From Marinirhabdus gelatinilytica (lineage in GTDB: Bacteria; Bacteroidota; Bacteroidia; Flavobacteriales; Flavobacteriaceae), in NCBI RefSeq assembly GCF_003353425.1, contig NZ_QRAO01000002.1, forward strand, positions 553,906 to 617,905: a stretch of 64,000 bases of DNA. The letters run 5' to 3'. A program made the translations under genes and the position numbers. Shown here piece after piece: positions 1 through 9,799 of this stretch (the stretch's first letter is position 1; each line of letters begins with the position of its first letter). The notes under the pieces were generated by a model. It did not search any database, was not told the DNA's origin, and saw only the letters and a program-made list of their open reading frames with translations.

Positions 1-219
1 GGTTGCAACGAGATAATCGAACATGGCAAGAACGGCTATATAGTGCCCAAAAAGAATTCTAGAGCATTAATGGATGCTATGCTTTTCTTTCTCGAAAACC
101 CCGCCGAAGTTGCTAAGATGCAGCAAAACGCCCGTCCTATGATAGTGAACAGGTACAAACGTGAGCATATTTGGCAATTGATTCTTGCAGAATACCAATC
201 AATCTTACAGAATACGTAA
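1..219 (+). CDS. Glycosyltransferase, C-terminal fragment
   Basis: Open in frame from base 1 to a TAA at 217-219, so only the last 72 residues are in the window. The visible start (GCNEIIEHGKNGYIVP) is the nucleotide-sugar binding motif near the C-terminus of GT-B glycosyltransferases of family 4. It is followed by the usual helical tail. The gene would add a sugar to the lipid-linked capsule repeat unit on the cytoplasmic side. It ends 9 bases before the next gene, in the same direction, and so probably belongs to the same capsule operon. Donor and acceptor cannot be told from this fragment. Confidence 0.8.
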   Translation, partial: GCNEIIEHGKNGYIVPKKNSRALMDAMLFFLENPAEVAKMQQNARPMIVNRYKREHIWQLILAEYQSILQNT

Positions 220-228
220 CTTTGCCAC

Positions 229-837
229 GTGTACAAGAGTTTTTTTAAACCCATTTTAGATGTTGCCGCAGCTGCTGTGGTTTTTGTGTTGCTACTACCA
301 CTATTCTTGGTAGTTGCTGCACTATTGACTATTGCGCTCAAGGGAACCCCGTTCTTCACCCAAACAAGACCAGGAAAGGATGAACGGTTGTTTTCTATTA
401 TTAAGTTCAGGACCATGAGTAACGAAAAGGACGCACAGGGTAACTTGCTACCGGATGCACAGCGACTTTCAGGGTTTGGGAAATTTGTACGCTCCACTTC
501 GTTGGACGAACTTCCACAGCTATTGAATGTGATAAAAGGGGATATGAGTTTTGTGGGTCCACGGCCCTTGTTGCCCCAATACCTACCGCTGTATTCAGAA
601 GAACAAAAAAAAAGACACTTTGTAAAACCAGGGATTACAGGTTGGGCACAGGTAAATGGGAGGAATGCACTTTCCTGGCAAAAAAAATTTGAATTGGATG
701 TTTATTACGTTGAAAAAATTAGTTTTGCGCTGGATATGAAAATAATTGCTCTCACGGTGCAAAAAGTAGTGAACCGTACTGATATAAACAGTACCAACAG
801 TGTTACGACCGAACCCTTTAGAGGAAACCAACTATGA
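229..837 (+). CDS. Initiating sugar transferase, small PglC-type
   Basis: A 202-residue monotopic phosphoglycosyl transferase. It moves a sugar-1-phosphate from a UDP-sugar to undecaprenyl phosphate and so starts repeat-unit assembly. One membrane segment is at residues 12-34. The conserved core follows: RPGK near 47, KFRTM near 59, the catalytic Asp-Glu pair at 93-94 ([10 protein letters not shown]), PRP at 111-113 and [13 protein letters not shown] near 133. At about 200 residues it is the short PglC form, not the long WcaJ/WbaP form. The start is GTG, since no ATG lies near the conserved beginning. A TAACTTTG box at 217-224 sits just before it. It overlaps the next gene by 4 bases. The following three genes are homologues of PglD, PglE and PglF, so the substrate is probably UDP-diacetylbacillosamine (inference). 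Confidence 0.88.
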   Translation: MYKSFFKPILDVAAAAVVFVLLLPLFLVVAALLTIALKGTPFFTQTRPGKDERLFSIIKFRTMSNEKDAQGNLLPDAQRLSGFGKFVRSTSLDELPQLLNVIKGDMSFVGPRPLLPQYLPLYSEEQKKRHFVKPGITGWAQVNGRNALSWQKKFELDVYYVEKISFALDMKIIALTVQKVVNRTDINSTNSVTTEPFRGNQL

Positions 838-1454
838 AAACGATACATATTTTTGGTGGAGGAGGACATAGCTTTGCCCTTGTAGAATTAATAAGGTCTC
901 TGGGGCTATATGAACCAAAAGCAATATTGGATAAAAACCCTTCAAGAAAAAATGTGTTGGGGGTTCCCGTACTTCTTAAAGAAGGTAACTCCCATAGTAC
1001 TGAACACGCCGCTATCGCCATTGGTAACAATAAAAACCGAAAAAAAGTTGCAAATTCCATAACCGTACCCTGCCCAAACTTCGTACATAAGAGCGCTGTG
1101 GTGTATCCATCGGTCCAATTGGGCAAAGGTGTTCAGGTGTTACCCAATGCCGTGGTAGATGCAGACGTACGTTTGGGAGACTTTACCATTGTAAACAATA
1201 ATGCAAGTGTGTCCCATAATTGTATCATCGGCAATTTTTGCCACATCGCCATTAACACGGCCATTTCTGGAGGATGTACCATTGGCGAAGGTACTTTGGT
1301 AGGTGCAGGAAGCGTAATCTTGCCAGAACTGAACGTAGGTAAATGGGCAGTAATTGGTGCCGGATCCGTAGTGACCAAGGATGTTCCAGATTTTGCAACC
1401 GTATATGGAAATCCTGCTCAAATTATTAGAAAAGAGACCCTAAATGGACAATAG
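834..1454 (+). CDS. PglD/NeuD-family sugar O/N-acetyltransferase
   Basis: 206 residues. The first 80 form a Rossmann-like nucleotide-sugar domain ([15 protein letters not shown] at 6-20). The rest is a left-handed beta-helix of hexapeptide repeats, roughly residues 95-195. This two-part architecture is that of PglD, which acetylates the 4-amino group of UDP-4-amino sugars with acetyl-CoA. The likely general-base histidine is His128 in the VSHNCIIG segment, which aligns with the PglD active site. Start and stop overlap both neighbours (ATGA with the transferase, 11 bases with the aminotransferase), implying translational coupling. Confidence 0.85.
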   Translation: MKTIHIFGGGGHSFALVELIRSLGLYEPKAILDKNPSRKNVLGVPVLLKEGNSHSTEHAAIAIGNNKNRKKVANSITVPCPNFVHKSAVVYPSVQLGKGVQVLPNAVVDADVRLGDFTIVNNNASVSHNCIIGNFCHIAINTAISGGCTIGEGTLVGAGSVILPELNVGKWAVIGAGSVVTKDVPDFATVYGNPAQIIRKETLNGQ

Positions 1455-2574
1455 AATATACCTTTCCTCGCCACACATGGGCGAAACAGAACAAACCTAT
1501 GTCAGCAAAGCCTTCGAGACCAATTGGATTGCTCCCCTAGGACCCAATGTACAGGAATTTGAAATTGCTATTGAAGACTATTTGGGTAATAAAAAAAACG
1601 TGGCGGCCTTGAGTTCTGGTACCGCTGCATTGCATCTGGCACTTATCCTGTTGGGCGTTTCCAGTGGAGATGAGGTATTGTGCCAGAGTATGACCTTTAG
1701 CGCATCTGCAAATCCTATTGTGTACCAAGGAGCCACACCGGTTTTCGTGGATAGCGAGCATACAACCTGGAATATGTGCCCAGACCTTTTGGAAGAAGCT
1801 ATTAGAGATCGTATAAAAAAAGGTAAAAAGCCCAAGGCCATAATAGCAGTGCATCTTTACGGGATGCCTTACCAAGTAGAAAAATTACAAGCTGTAGCCG
1901 AAAAACACGGTATACCCATTGTGGAAGACAGCGCCGAAGCTCTGGGTAGCACGTACAAAGGTAAGATGTGCGGGACATTTGGCACCTATGCCATTCTTTC
2001 CTTTAACGGCAACAAAATAATAACAACATCGGGAGGTGGTGCTTTGGTAGCTCCCACTTTGGCTTTGAAGCAACGAGCAGTATTTTTGGCCACCCAAGCA
2101 AGGGATGAGGCGCCACATTATCAACATTCCAACATTGGCTATAATTATCGCTTGAGCAATATTTGTGCAGGGATAGGAAGAGGGCAAATGGAAGTGTTGC
2201 CTGAACGTATTTCCCAAAGAAGGAAAAACAACTCAAGATATGCTGAAATTTTTAGAAATGTAGAAGGTGTTTCAGTTTTCACGGAACCTGATGGGGACTA
2301 TTTTTCAAACCACTGGTTAAGCTGTATCCAGATTGATAAGAATAAAACAGGTTTTACACCTGAAAAATTACGATTGGCGCTTGAAGCCGAAAATATAGAG
2401 TCCAGACCCCTTTGGAAACCTATGCACCTACAACCCGTCTTTAAGGATGCTCCAGCGTACACCAATGGTATTTCCGAAGAAATTTTCAGTAAGGGACTAT
2501 GTTTGCCTTCAGGTTCAAACTTAACTGCAAAAGATTGGGAAAGGATTAAAATTGTTTTAGGACAGTTCGTTTAG
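1444..2574 (+). CDS. DegT/DnrJ/EryC1/StrS aminotransferase (PglE-like)
   Basis: A 376-residue fold-type I PLP enzyme that transaminates a UDP-4-keto-6-deoxy sugar to the 4-amino sugar. The Schiff-base lysine is Lys191 (FNGNKIITTSGGG). The upstream EDSAEALGSTYKGK segment holds the Asp that contacts the PLP ring. Length is typical for the family. Between a PglD-like and a PglF-like gene it fits PglE, acting after the 4,6-dehydratase and before the acetyltransferase. The keto-sugar identity is inferred from context only. Confidence 0.9.
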   Translation: MDNRIYLSSPHMGETEQTYVSKAFETNWIAPLGPNVQEFEIAIEDYLGNKKNVAALSSGTAALHLALILLGVSSGDEVLCQSMTFSASANPIVYQGATPVFVDSEHTTWNMCPDLLEEAIRDRIKKGKKPKAIIAVHLYGMPYQVEKLQAVAEKHGIPIVEDSAEALGSTYKGKMCGTFGTYAILSFNGNKIITTSGGGALVAPTLALKQRAVFLATQARDEAPHYQHSNIGYNYRLSNICAGIGRGQMEVLPERISQRRKNNSRYAEIFRNVEGVSVFTEPDGDYFSNHWLSCIQIDKNKTGFTPEKLRLALEAENIESRPLWKPMHLQPVFKDAPAYTNGISEEIFSKGLCLPSGSNLTAKDWERIKIVLGQFV

Positions 2575-2582
2575 ATTATCCC

Positions 2583-2590
2583 TATATTTG
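2583..2590 (+). promoter_or_regulatory. Putative -7 box before the dehydratase gene
   Basis: TATATTTG matches the Bacteroidota -7 consensus TAnnTTTG and lies 16 bases before the TTG start at 2607. A convincing -33 TTG at the right spacing is not visible, so this may be a weak internal promoter. Confidence 0.35.
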
Positions 2591-2606
2591 ATTAACATTT
2601 CTTGCT

Positions 2607-4574
2607 TTGAAAAGAAGAACTAAAATACTGGAAAGGCTGTACGACGGCGATAACAAGCTTAAGCTGTTGGACCAACGCTATCTACCAAGATGGATCGTGT
2701 TTTTAATAGATACTTTTATTGGAGGGCTTTCTTTCTTTTTGGTGTACCTGTTGCTCACCGTGACACCCATAAAATTCTTACCTGTACTGCCTATTTTTAT
2801 ACAGGGGTGTATCATTGTTTCGATTAACATTGTTTTTTTCTTTGTTTTTAAGACCTATTCCGGTATCATCAGGCACGCAACCATAACCGATATCACAAAA
2901 CTTGTGTTTTCTTCGGTTTTTACTTGTGGTACTTTATTTGTTTTTAATAGTTCGTACGAGTTTTTTGTGGGAGAGCAAATATTTATAAATACCTCATTGG
3001 TCTTTTATGCACTACTATCCTTTGCGTTCTTGTTACTGTTCAGGATTACTGTGAAGGAAATCTACCATTTTTTAAGAGACGTGGTATCCAATAAGGCAAA
3101 AAAAAATGTGGTAATCATAGGAGTGGACGACACTACTATTTCCTTGGGTGCGGTTATTGCCAAGGAATCTCTTTTTCCTTTTAACCTTAAGGGTTTTGTC
3201 TCTAAAAATAAAGATGCAAAAAAGCTAAAGATTTTGGGCAAACCAGTAATTCCCTTTACAAACAGCTATGCTGAAACATTGGCCCCGCTGGAAATAGATG
3301 GTGTACTCTTAATTAGTGAATCTTTTCCGAGAAAAGTACGAAACCAGATAGTAGACGACTGTATCTCGCAGGATATAGAGGTTTTTAACGTTCCTAACCT
3401 AGAAAAACTGAATACAAAAGAAGATATAAAGGACCAGATAAAACCTATAGAAATTGAAGACCTCCTGGAGCGAGAGGAAATTAGAACGGACGATAATTTG
3501 CTGAAAGAGGACCTGTCCAACAAAACAATTCTGGTTACAGGCGGTGCAGGATCCATAGGGAGCGAGATTGTACGGCAAATAGTACAATACAATCCCAAAT
3601 TGGTAGTGATACTGGATCAAGCAGAGTCTGCTTTGCATGAGCTTGAATTGTCACTGAAGCTCACCAACCCCGATTTCAATTTTATTACGGAACTGGCAGA
3701 CATAAGTAATATGTACAGGTTGCATTTGATTTTTAATAAATATGATTTCAATATTATTTACCACGCAGCTGCCTACAAACACGTCCCATTAATTGAACGT
3801 AACCCACATGAAGCTATCTACGTAAACATTCTGGGCACTGTAAACCTTTGCATACTTGCCATAAAAAAGAGGATCTCCAGATTTGTTATGGTATCTACCG
3901 ATAAGGCCGTAAACCCAACAAACGTAATGGGGGCAAGCAAACGAGTGGCCGAAATGTATGTGCAATCCCTGCAGGACGAGCAAGAAGTGGAAACTCGCTT
4001 TATCACTACCAGATTTGGAAATGTGTTAGGTTCTAGCGGCTCGGTAATCCCACATTTTAAGAAACAAATAGAGAGAGGAGGGCCGGTAACCGTTACACAT
4101 AAAGATATTATCCGTTATTTCATGACTATTCCAGAGGCTTGCCAACTAGTGCTCCAAGCAGGAACCATGGGTAGTGGAGGCGAAATTTTTGTTTTCGATA
4201 TGGGAGAACCCGTAAAAATAATGGATCTTGCTGAAAAAATGATCCGCCTATCAGGATACAGGCCTTACGACGATATAGATATTGAAATTACCGGGCTTCG
4301 TCCTGGAGAGAAACTGTATGAAGAACTCCTTAACGATGTGGCGCAAACACTTCCTACACACCACCCAAAAATTATGATATCTAAAGTGAAACCTCCTGAT
4401 TTTACTGAAATCAAGCAAGAGGTCGAGAAATTAATCAGGGTGGCAACTAAAAATGAAGACGATAAAATTGTAGGGCTCCTAAAAAAATTGGTTCCAGAGT
4501 TCAAGAGCGAGAATTCCAAGTTCAGGGTACTGGATGTAGAAACTCCAGTAGATAAAGAACTGGAAGATTTCTAG
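2607..4574 (+). CDS. Membrane-bound UDP-sugar 4,6-dehydratase (PglF/WbpM/CapD type)
   Basis: 655 residues. Four membrane segments occupy about 30-165. A first nucleotide-binding domain follows (VVIIGVDDT near 170), then the catalytic short-chain dehydrogenase domain starting at VTGGAGSIGSEIV near 310. The catalytic region reads STDKAVNPTNVMGASKR. The usual YxxxK is MxxxK here, the Ser-Met-Lys triad typical of the large membrane dehydratases. The enzyme converts UDP-GlcNAc to the 4-keto-6-deoxy sugar. The start is TTG at 2607, and no ATG lies upstream of the membrane region. It closes the PglC-D-E-F set, whose gene order is the reverse of the reaction order. Confidence 0.9.
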   Translation: MKRRTKILERLYDGDNKLKLLDQRYLPRWIVFLIDTFIGGLSFFLVYLLLTVTPIKFLPVLPIFIQGCIIVSINIVFFFVFKTYSGIIRHATITDITKLVFSSVFTCGTLFVFNSSYEFFVGEQIFINTSLVFYALLSFAFLLLFRITVKEIYHFLRDVVSNKAKKNVVIIGVDDTTISLGAVIAKESLFPFNLKGFVSKNKDAKKLKILGKPVIPFTNSYAETLAPLEIDGVLLISESFPRKVRNQIVDDCISQDIEVFNVPNLEKLNTKEDIKDQIKPIEIEDLLEREEIRTDDNLLKEDLSNKTILVTGGAGSIGSEIVRQIVQYNPKLVVILDQAESALHELELSLKLTNPDFNFITELADISNMYRLHLIFNKYDFNIIYHAAAYKHVPLIERNPHEAIYVNILGTVNLCILAIKKRISRFVMVSTDKAVNPTNVMGASKRVAEMYVQSLQDEQEVETRFITTRFGNVLGSSGSVIPHFKKQIERGGPVTVTHKDIIRYFMTIPEACQLVLQAGTMGSGGEIFVFDMGEPVKIMDLAEKMIRLSGYRPYDDIDIEITGLRPGEKLYEELLNDVAQTLPTHHPKIMISKVKPPDFTEIKQEVEKLIRVATKNEDDKIVGLLKKLVPEFKSENSKFRVLDVETPVDKELEDF

Positions 4575-4606
4575 TCCCTACCTTCTTCTGTGCAAACTTA
4601 AAAAGT

Positions 4607-4614
4607 TATATTTG
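4607..4614 (+). promoter_or_regulatory. Putative -7 promoter box before the Wza-like gene
   Basis: TATATTTG fits TAnnTTTG exactly. A TTCTGTG stretch lies about 17-20 bases upstream as a possible -33 element. The ATG is only 8 bases after the box, so the transcript would be nearly leaderless. This would separate expression of the export genes from the sugar genes. Confidence 0.45.
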
Positions 4615-4621
4615 CAAAATT

Positions 4622-5377
4622 ATGAAAAACACCCTATTTGTCCTATTGTTGTCTCTATTCTTGGGTTCCTGCGCCACAAAAAAAGAAATAGTGTATTTTC
4701 AAGACGCATCAGAACTTAACAACCAAAAGGACTCCAATTTCTTTGAGCCAATAATTGAAGCAAACGATATCTTGCACATAACGGTTTCTTCACTGGATGG
4801 TGAAGTTGTAGCACCTTTTATGAAAAATACCACGAACAGTAATGCTATCAACGGAAGAAACCCCTTGTTGGAAGGATATCTTGTAAACCCAGAGGGATAT
4901 GTTCAATTCCCTGTTTTGGGCAAAATAAAACTTTCAGGAAAAACACGTGCAGAGGCTATTGGAGACCTCACAAAGCGAATTTCAGAATATGTAAAAGATG
5001 CTGTTGTGGACGTTCGTATTATGAACTTTAAAATAACAGTGTTGGGCGCTGTTAACAACCCCAGTGTTTTTACCATTGGCGACGAACGTGTTTCTATTCC
5101 GCAGGCTTTGGGACTGGCCGGAGATCTTTCTCAGGATGGGCGGAGGGAAAATATTATGATAATACGACAGGAAGATGGAAAGCAGAAAGTAACAAGAGTG
5201 GATTTAACACAGACAGATTTCTTTAAAAGCCCTTATTACTTCTTGAAGCAGAACGACATTATTTATGTGGAACCGTCATTAAAAGGTGTAAAAAAATCTG
5301 GTTTCATCCCAGATGTTCCCGCACTGCTCTCACTTGTTACAATTGTGCTCAGTACCGTTATTCTCTTAACCAGATAA
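4622..5377 (+). CDS. Wza-like polysaccharide export lipoprotein
   Basis: 251 residues with a lipoprotein signal (LFLGSC, lipidated Cys17). A Poly_export domain covers roughly 40-125 and a SLBB-type domain roughly 130-220 (ITVLGAVNNPSVFTI). A C-terminal hydrophobic segment (about 230-250) may cross the outer membrane, as the Wza helix does. Proteins of this family form the outer-membrane or periplasmic export ring for capsule. It is 3 bases from the Wzc-like gene, its known partner. Confidence 0.88.
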   Translation: MKNTLFVLLLSLFLGSCATKKEIVYFQDASELNNQKDSNFFEPIIEANDILHITVSSLDGEVVAPFMKNTTNSNAINGRNPLLEGYLVNPEGYVQFPVLGKIKLSGKTRAEAIGDLTKRISEYVKDAVVDVRIMNFKITVLGAVNNPSVFTIGDERVSIPQALGLAGDLSQDGRRENIMIIRQEDGKQKVTRVDLTQTDFFKSPYYFLKQNDIIYVEPSLKGVKKSGFIPDVPALLSLVTIVLSTVILLTR

Positions 5378-5380
5378 GCC

Positions 5381-7741
5381 ATGGAGACAATTAAAGCACC
5401 AACAGCACAGCAAGAGACATCCCTAAGCGATATTTTACAACCGTTTTTAAAAAGATGGTATTTTTTTGCACTTGGTTTGGTACTGGCCCTTATCGCGTCA
5501 TTCTTTTATTTAAGATATTCAACCCCAAGTTATCTTACACGGGCAACGGTAATTATAAAAAACGACCAAGGTTCCAGTCCTGCCGAAGAGCTTTTTGCCG
5601 TAAGTGGCTTGGGAGGTTTGCTTACAAAATATCAAGGTAGTAAGATAGAAAATGAAATAGCCATCTTTAAGTCCAAGCGCATCATAAAAAATGCAATTGA
5701 AGCACTTGAGTTGAACATCTCCTATCAAAATCTGGGAATTATACGCGATAGCGAAATGTACGATTATAGGCCATTCCAGGTACGTTACCTTGCGTTTAAT
5801 GATAGCTTGGTTGGGGTTCCCGCTCTCGAATTCAGCATTATAGATTCGTCCCAATACAGCCTACATAACCTAGCGACCGGTACTAAGGAAACCTATACAT
5901 TTGGTAACCCCGTGAACCTTGATTTTGGCGAAATCACCTTGATCCCAAACCTTGAAGATGAAATTAGATTTAACTCTTTTTCAGGAAAATCCATAAGGGT
6001 ATTGTACCGCGATCCAGATGTGATGGCAAGGAGCTACCAGGCAAGGCTCAATGTAGTGAACGAAATTTCCAGTAGTAACGTGGTTGTGTTGAGCATGGAG
6101 TCTTCAGTTCGTCAAAAGACTGAGGATTTTTTGGACGAGCTCATATTTCAATATAACAAGGACGCTATTAATGACCAAAACCAGATTGCCCAAAAAACAT
6201 CCGACTTTATCGACAAAAGATTACAGATAATTTCCCGCGAACTGGACTCGGTTGAAACAGGCAAACAACAATTTAAAAGTACTAACCGTCTCACTAATAT
6301 CGAGGCCCAGGCCCAGATGGCACTAGAGAATGCCAGCGAATTTGAAAAAAGGCAATTTAATGTAAATACCCAATTGGAACTTGCCAATACCATGATAGAT
6401 TACATGGAAAGTTCTACCGAAAACGATTTGTTGCCCTCTAATCTTGGGATACAGGGAGGCGATATTGGCCAATCTGTAGAAAATTATAACAACCTTATAT
6501 TGCAACGAAACAGACTGTTAAAGTCCTCTACATCCAAAAATCCAGTAGTGGTAAACCTGAACAACCAAATAAGCAACATAAGACAAAATATACTAAGCAG
6601 TTTACAAAATACAACGGAGAGCCTTAAAATATCCTTACGTGATCTTAACTACCAAGAATCTGTTTTAAATTCACGTTTGTCCAAGGTTCCATCACAGGAA
6701 AAAGCGTATCGTGGTATAGAGCGACAACAGGGCATTAAAGAACAATTGTACCTATTCTTGTTACAGCAGAGAGAACAGGCTTCCATCTCACTGGCCGTTA
6801 CTGCTTCCAAGGCTAAGGTGGTAGATAGGGCTGCGAGTAGTTTTGGTCCTGTGCGGCCACAAAAGTCTTTGGTATACGGTGCCGCAGCTTTGGCAGGCTT
6901 GTTATTGCCGTTTCTTATAATTTATGGTAGATCCCTGCTATACAATAAAATTGATAGCCGAAAAGATATTGAACGCGCACTCCCTAACGTTAATATTCTG
7001 GGAGAAATCCCCAAGCTGCGAAAGGACGAGCCCCAACTTGTGAAAATGAACGACCGTAGTATGCTGGCTGAGTCCTTCAGAATCTTGAGGACAAACCTTC
7101 AGTATACATTGCAGAAAAAGGGAATGGAGCAAAACAATAGTATTTTTGTAACCTCTACCATTAAAGGTGAGGGGAAAACATTCGTGGCCTTTAATCTAGC
7201 ACTCACAGTAGCTCTTACAGGAAAAAAAGTGGTATTGGTAGGTGCGGACATCCGTAACCCCCAATTACATCGCTACCTCACCCCAGAGCACAAACATGAT
7301 AAAGGGCTGACCGAATTTATAGTAGACCCGTCCCTGACCATAGACGAACTTGCCTCAAAAAGTACCGAAAATGATAACTTGGATATTATCCTTTCAGGAG
7401 TAATTCCGCCAAACCCTGCCGAATTGCTTATGGAACCCCGTACCGAGCAATTTTTCGATACCCTTAAGCAAAAGTACGATTACGTTGTAGTAGATACCGC
7501 TCCTTCTATGCTTGTTACCGACACTATTCTCATCAACAAATATGCAGATGTGTTACTGTATGTATTCCGAGCTGGATATACGGACAAGCGATTAATGCAG
7601 TTTGTGAAGGATAGTATGGCAGAGGATAGACTAAAGCGAATCTATCCCGTCCTCAACAACGTAACTATGGGTAACTTTGGGTACGGTAGTAAATACGGGT
7701 ATTCCTACACACAAGAAACCAAAAAACGAAAATGGTTCTAA
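5381..7741 (+). CDS. Wzc-like chain-length regulator and tyrosine autokinase
   Basis: 786 residues. Membrane helices near 25-45 and 495-515 frame a Wzz-type periplasmic domain with a long coiled-coil region (about 265-480). The cytoplasmic BY-kinase domain has Walker A GEGKT at 596-600, Walker A' VVLVGADIRNP near 620 and Walker B VVVDTAPS near 705. The C-terminal tail carries a tyrosine cluster (Tyr768, 772, 774, 776), the usual autophosphorylation sites. It couples polymer length to export with the Wza-like protein. Its stop overlaps the next start by 10 bases. Confidence 0.92.
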   Translation: METIKAPTAQQETSLSDILQPFLKRWYFFALGLVLALIASFFYLRYSTPSYLTRATVIIKNDQGSSPAEELFAVSGLGGLLTKYQGSKIENEIAIFKSKRIIKNAIEALELNISYQNLGIIRDSEMYDYRPFQVRYLAFNDSLVGVPALEFSIIDSSQYSLHNLATGTKETYTFGNPVNLDFGEITLIPNLEDEIRFNSFSGKSIRVLYRDPDVMARSYQARLNVVNEISSSNVVVLSMESSVRQKTEDFLDELIFQYNKDAINDQNQIAQKTSDFIDKRLQIISRELDSVETGKQQFKSTNRLTNIEAQAQMALENASEFEKRQFNVNTQLELANTMIDYMESSTENDLLPSNLGIQGGDIGQSVENYNNLILQRNRLLKSSTSKNPVVVNLNNQISNIRQNILSSLQNTTESLKISLRDLNYQESVLNSRLSKVPSQEKAYRGIERQQGIKEQLYLFLLQQREQASISLAVTASKAKVVDRAASSFGPVRPQKSLVYGAAALAGLLLPFLIIYGRSLLYNKIDSRKDIERALPNVNILGEIPKLRKDEPQLVKMNDRSMLAESFRILRTNLQYTLQKKGMEQNNSIFVTSTIKGEGKTFVAFNLALTVALTGKKVVLVGADIRNPQLHRYLTPEHKHDKGLTEFIVDPSLTIDELASKSTENDNLDIILSGVIPPNPAELLMEPRTEQFFDTLKQKYDYVVVDTAPSMLVTDTILINKYADVLLYVFRAGYTDKRLMQFVKDSMAEDRLKRIYPVLNNVTMGNFGYGSKYGYSYTQETKKRKWF

Positions 7742-9084
7742 AAATGTCACGTTGTTTTATTTTGTGCTCATGCATTGTTCTGTTCGCACAAATAAGCAAG
7801 TCCCAAGAAATAGACTGGAGCGCTAACACATCACTTTTGGGTGGTATAGGAACTAATGATGCCTTGCCCTTCTGGTTTTACAGTACTACTGAAAATAGAT
7901 GGGGAGCAAGTTCAAATAGTAGCGCCCTTGCTGAAGCTTCAGTAAACTATCCATTGTCAGAAAATGCTTCGATTAGTGCAATGGTCTCGGTCTATTATCG
8001 TGACGATGTACTGAATGAACTTCAACGAAAGGAACTGTACGCACGTTTTAGAAATACTTGGCTGGAAGCCTCCATAGGGGCATTCTCTATGGTGAACCCA
8101 ACTGCACCATTATCTGCCACCAATAAGAATATAATTTTCTCAGGAAATACCCGCCCAATGCTTGGAGTACTCTTACAGGCGCCAACACCTTTGGAAATTG
8201 GTAATACCTTTGCACTAGACTGGGGTTTGGGTCATTTTGAACAGAATGATGATAGATTTGTGAGTGACACCAGGATACATTACAAACGTTTGGGGCTTTG
8301 GGTTAAATTTAATACCAATAACAAAGTAAAACTTCAAATACAGCATTTTGCACAATGGGGAGGGACTTCGCCCGTTTTTGGAGAACTAAATGACGATTTT
8401 GATGCTTTTGTAGATGTATTCACTGCCAGAAGAGCAAACGAGATACAAGTTGAAGGGGAAATACTCAATGCAGTGGGAAACCACTTAGGGAGTTATTTGT
8501 TGGATTATTATACTGAAACGAAGTGGGGCGGTTTCAACTTTTACCACGAACACTTGTTTGAAGATGGTTCTGGTTCTGGATTTAAGAATTTTCCTGATGG
8601 GGTTTGGGGACTGGCTTTTCAGCCCAACAAATCAAAATGGATCAAGGGTGTAAGCTATGAGTTTATCACCACCAAGGACCAGAGTGGACCAGAACGCCCA
8701 GATGGTTACTTTGGCAACAACGTATACCGAAGCGGTTGGAGCTACGAGGGATTGGTGATAGGACTTCCCTTTATTGGCTACGACAGCTCATTGCAAATAA
8801 ACGAAGTGAACTCACCTATTTTCAATAACAGGGTACAGGTTCACCATCTAGCTGCTTCAGGTAGTGTAAAAAATTTCAGTTGGTTGTTGAAAACTTCCTT
8901 TGTTGAAAATTTTGGGACATACAGACAGCCTTTTCAACCTTCAACCAAGGTGCGGTACCATTTTATCAATGTGCGCTATAACTCGGAAGGTTGGGGACAG
9001 ATCGAAACTTTGTTGGGCTGGGACGCACTGCAAACTGTTGACGACAATTTTGGAATAGGGCTAGGGTATAGCTATCAGTTTTAG
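7732..9084 (+). CDS. Wzi-type capsule assembly outer-membrane protein
   Basis: 450 residues with an N-terminal signal peptide (about 1-24) and then an aromatic-rich run of amphipathic strands ending in YSYQF, an outer-membrane barrel signature. The region from 30 to 130 (LPFWFYSTTENRWG, ELYARFRN) matches the capsule assembly protein Wzi family, which anchors capsule polymer at the surface. The ATG at 7732 overlaps the kinase gene. A second ATG at 7744 would give an equally good signal peptide. It is the last gene of the capsule locus. Confidence 0.82.
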   Translation: MVLKMSRCFILCSCIVLFAQISKSQEIDWSANTSLLGGIGTNDALPFWFYSTTENRWGASSNSSALAEASVNYPLSENASISAMVSVYYRDDVLNELQRKELYARFRNTWLEASIGAFSMVNPTAPLSATNKNIIFSGNTRPMLGVLLQAPTPLEIGNTFALDWGLGHFEQNDDRFVSDTRIHYKRLGLWVKFNTNNKVKLQIQHFAQWGGTSPVFGELNDDFDAFVDVFTARRANEIQVEGEILNAVGNHLGSYLLDYYTETKWGGFNFYHEHLFEDGSGSGFKNFPDGVWGLAFQPNKSKWIKGVSYEFITTKDQSGPERPDGYFGNNVYRSGWSYEGLVIGLPFIGYDSSLQINEVNSPIFNNRVQVHHLAASGSVKNFSWLLKTSFVENFGTYRQPFQPSTKVRYHFINVRYNSEGWGQIETLLGWDALQTVDDNFGIGLGYSYQF

Positions 9085-9146
9085 TAGCAGACCTCTTTAT
9101 TACAACTGAAAATTGTTGTTCTAAGCAGTTTTCAGCTTTCAACAGG

Positions 9147-9668
9147 CTATTCGGTGACACCCTCCAGAAGCTCTGGTGCCAAGGGTTCATCACCTCTGGT
9201 ATGCAATACCGAGATATCCCCAGTAACCTCAAACACCACGGCACGGACCTCTTTCATCTCAATAACATTGGCTTCTCGCAACTTGCCATATAAGTCGCCA
9301 ATGCTCACGTTCGCCTTGGACAGGTTTTTGTGTAATATTTCACCATCCTTCATCAACAAATAGGGGGTGTTCGTGGCAACTTTTTTAAAGAGTGAAGATT
9401 TTCTAATAAATAGCGAATAGAGGGTTTGCAATAGAATGATGATTCCCAATGCAACTGCTCCCTTCAGTATGGAGTAATCTGTACTTCCAATTACATCAGC
9501 AAAGATAGAACCCATAGCTATGGTTGCAGCAAAGTCCACACTGGTCATTTTAGCAAAGGTTCTTAAGCCAAATATCCTGGAATAAATCAAGATTATAAGA
9601 TATATAGCCACTACCGAAAGAGCTGCTTTATAAATAATTAGTTGATTTGCGTAGAGCCAATTTTCCAT
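9147..9668 (-). CDS. DUF421 (YetF-like) membrane protein
   Basis: 173 residues with three membrane helices in the first 85 residues, including FAKMTSVDFAATIAMGSI, the hallmark of DUF421. A small soluble C-terminal domain follows (about 95-170, EVRAVVFEVTGDISVL). Function is unknown in this family. YetF/YkjA relatives are inner-membrane proteins with a cytoplasmic tail. It is convergent with the Wzi-like gene and divergent from the next gene. Confidence 0.85.
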   Translation of the reverse strand: MENWLYANQLIIYKAALSVVAIYLIILIYSRIFGLRTFAKMTSVDFAATIAMGSIFADVIGSTDYSILKGAVALGIIILLQTLYSLFIRKSSLFKKVATNTPYLLMKDGEILHKNLSKANVSIGDLYGKLREANVIEMKEVRAVVFEVTGDISVLHTRGDEPLAPELLEGVTE

Positions 9669-9770
9669 AGTTGAACAGTTTTTCTACAAGTTACATACTC
9701 ATGATCATTAAAAAGCTTCTTTTTAGAAACTTTTAATATCATTTATCGTGTTCAATGCCTTAGATAGCGT

Positions 9771-9778
9771 TAATTTTG
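9771..9778 (+). promoter_or_regulatory. Putative -7 box for the small exporter gene
   Basis: TAATTTTG fits TAnnTTTG and lies 21 bases before the TTG start at 9800, in the divergent intergenic region. No clear -33 element was found. Confidence 0.35.
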
Positions 9779-9799
9779 CAACTCATTAATTGAAGCATC

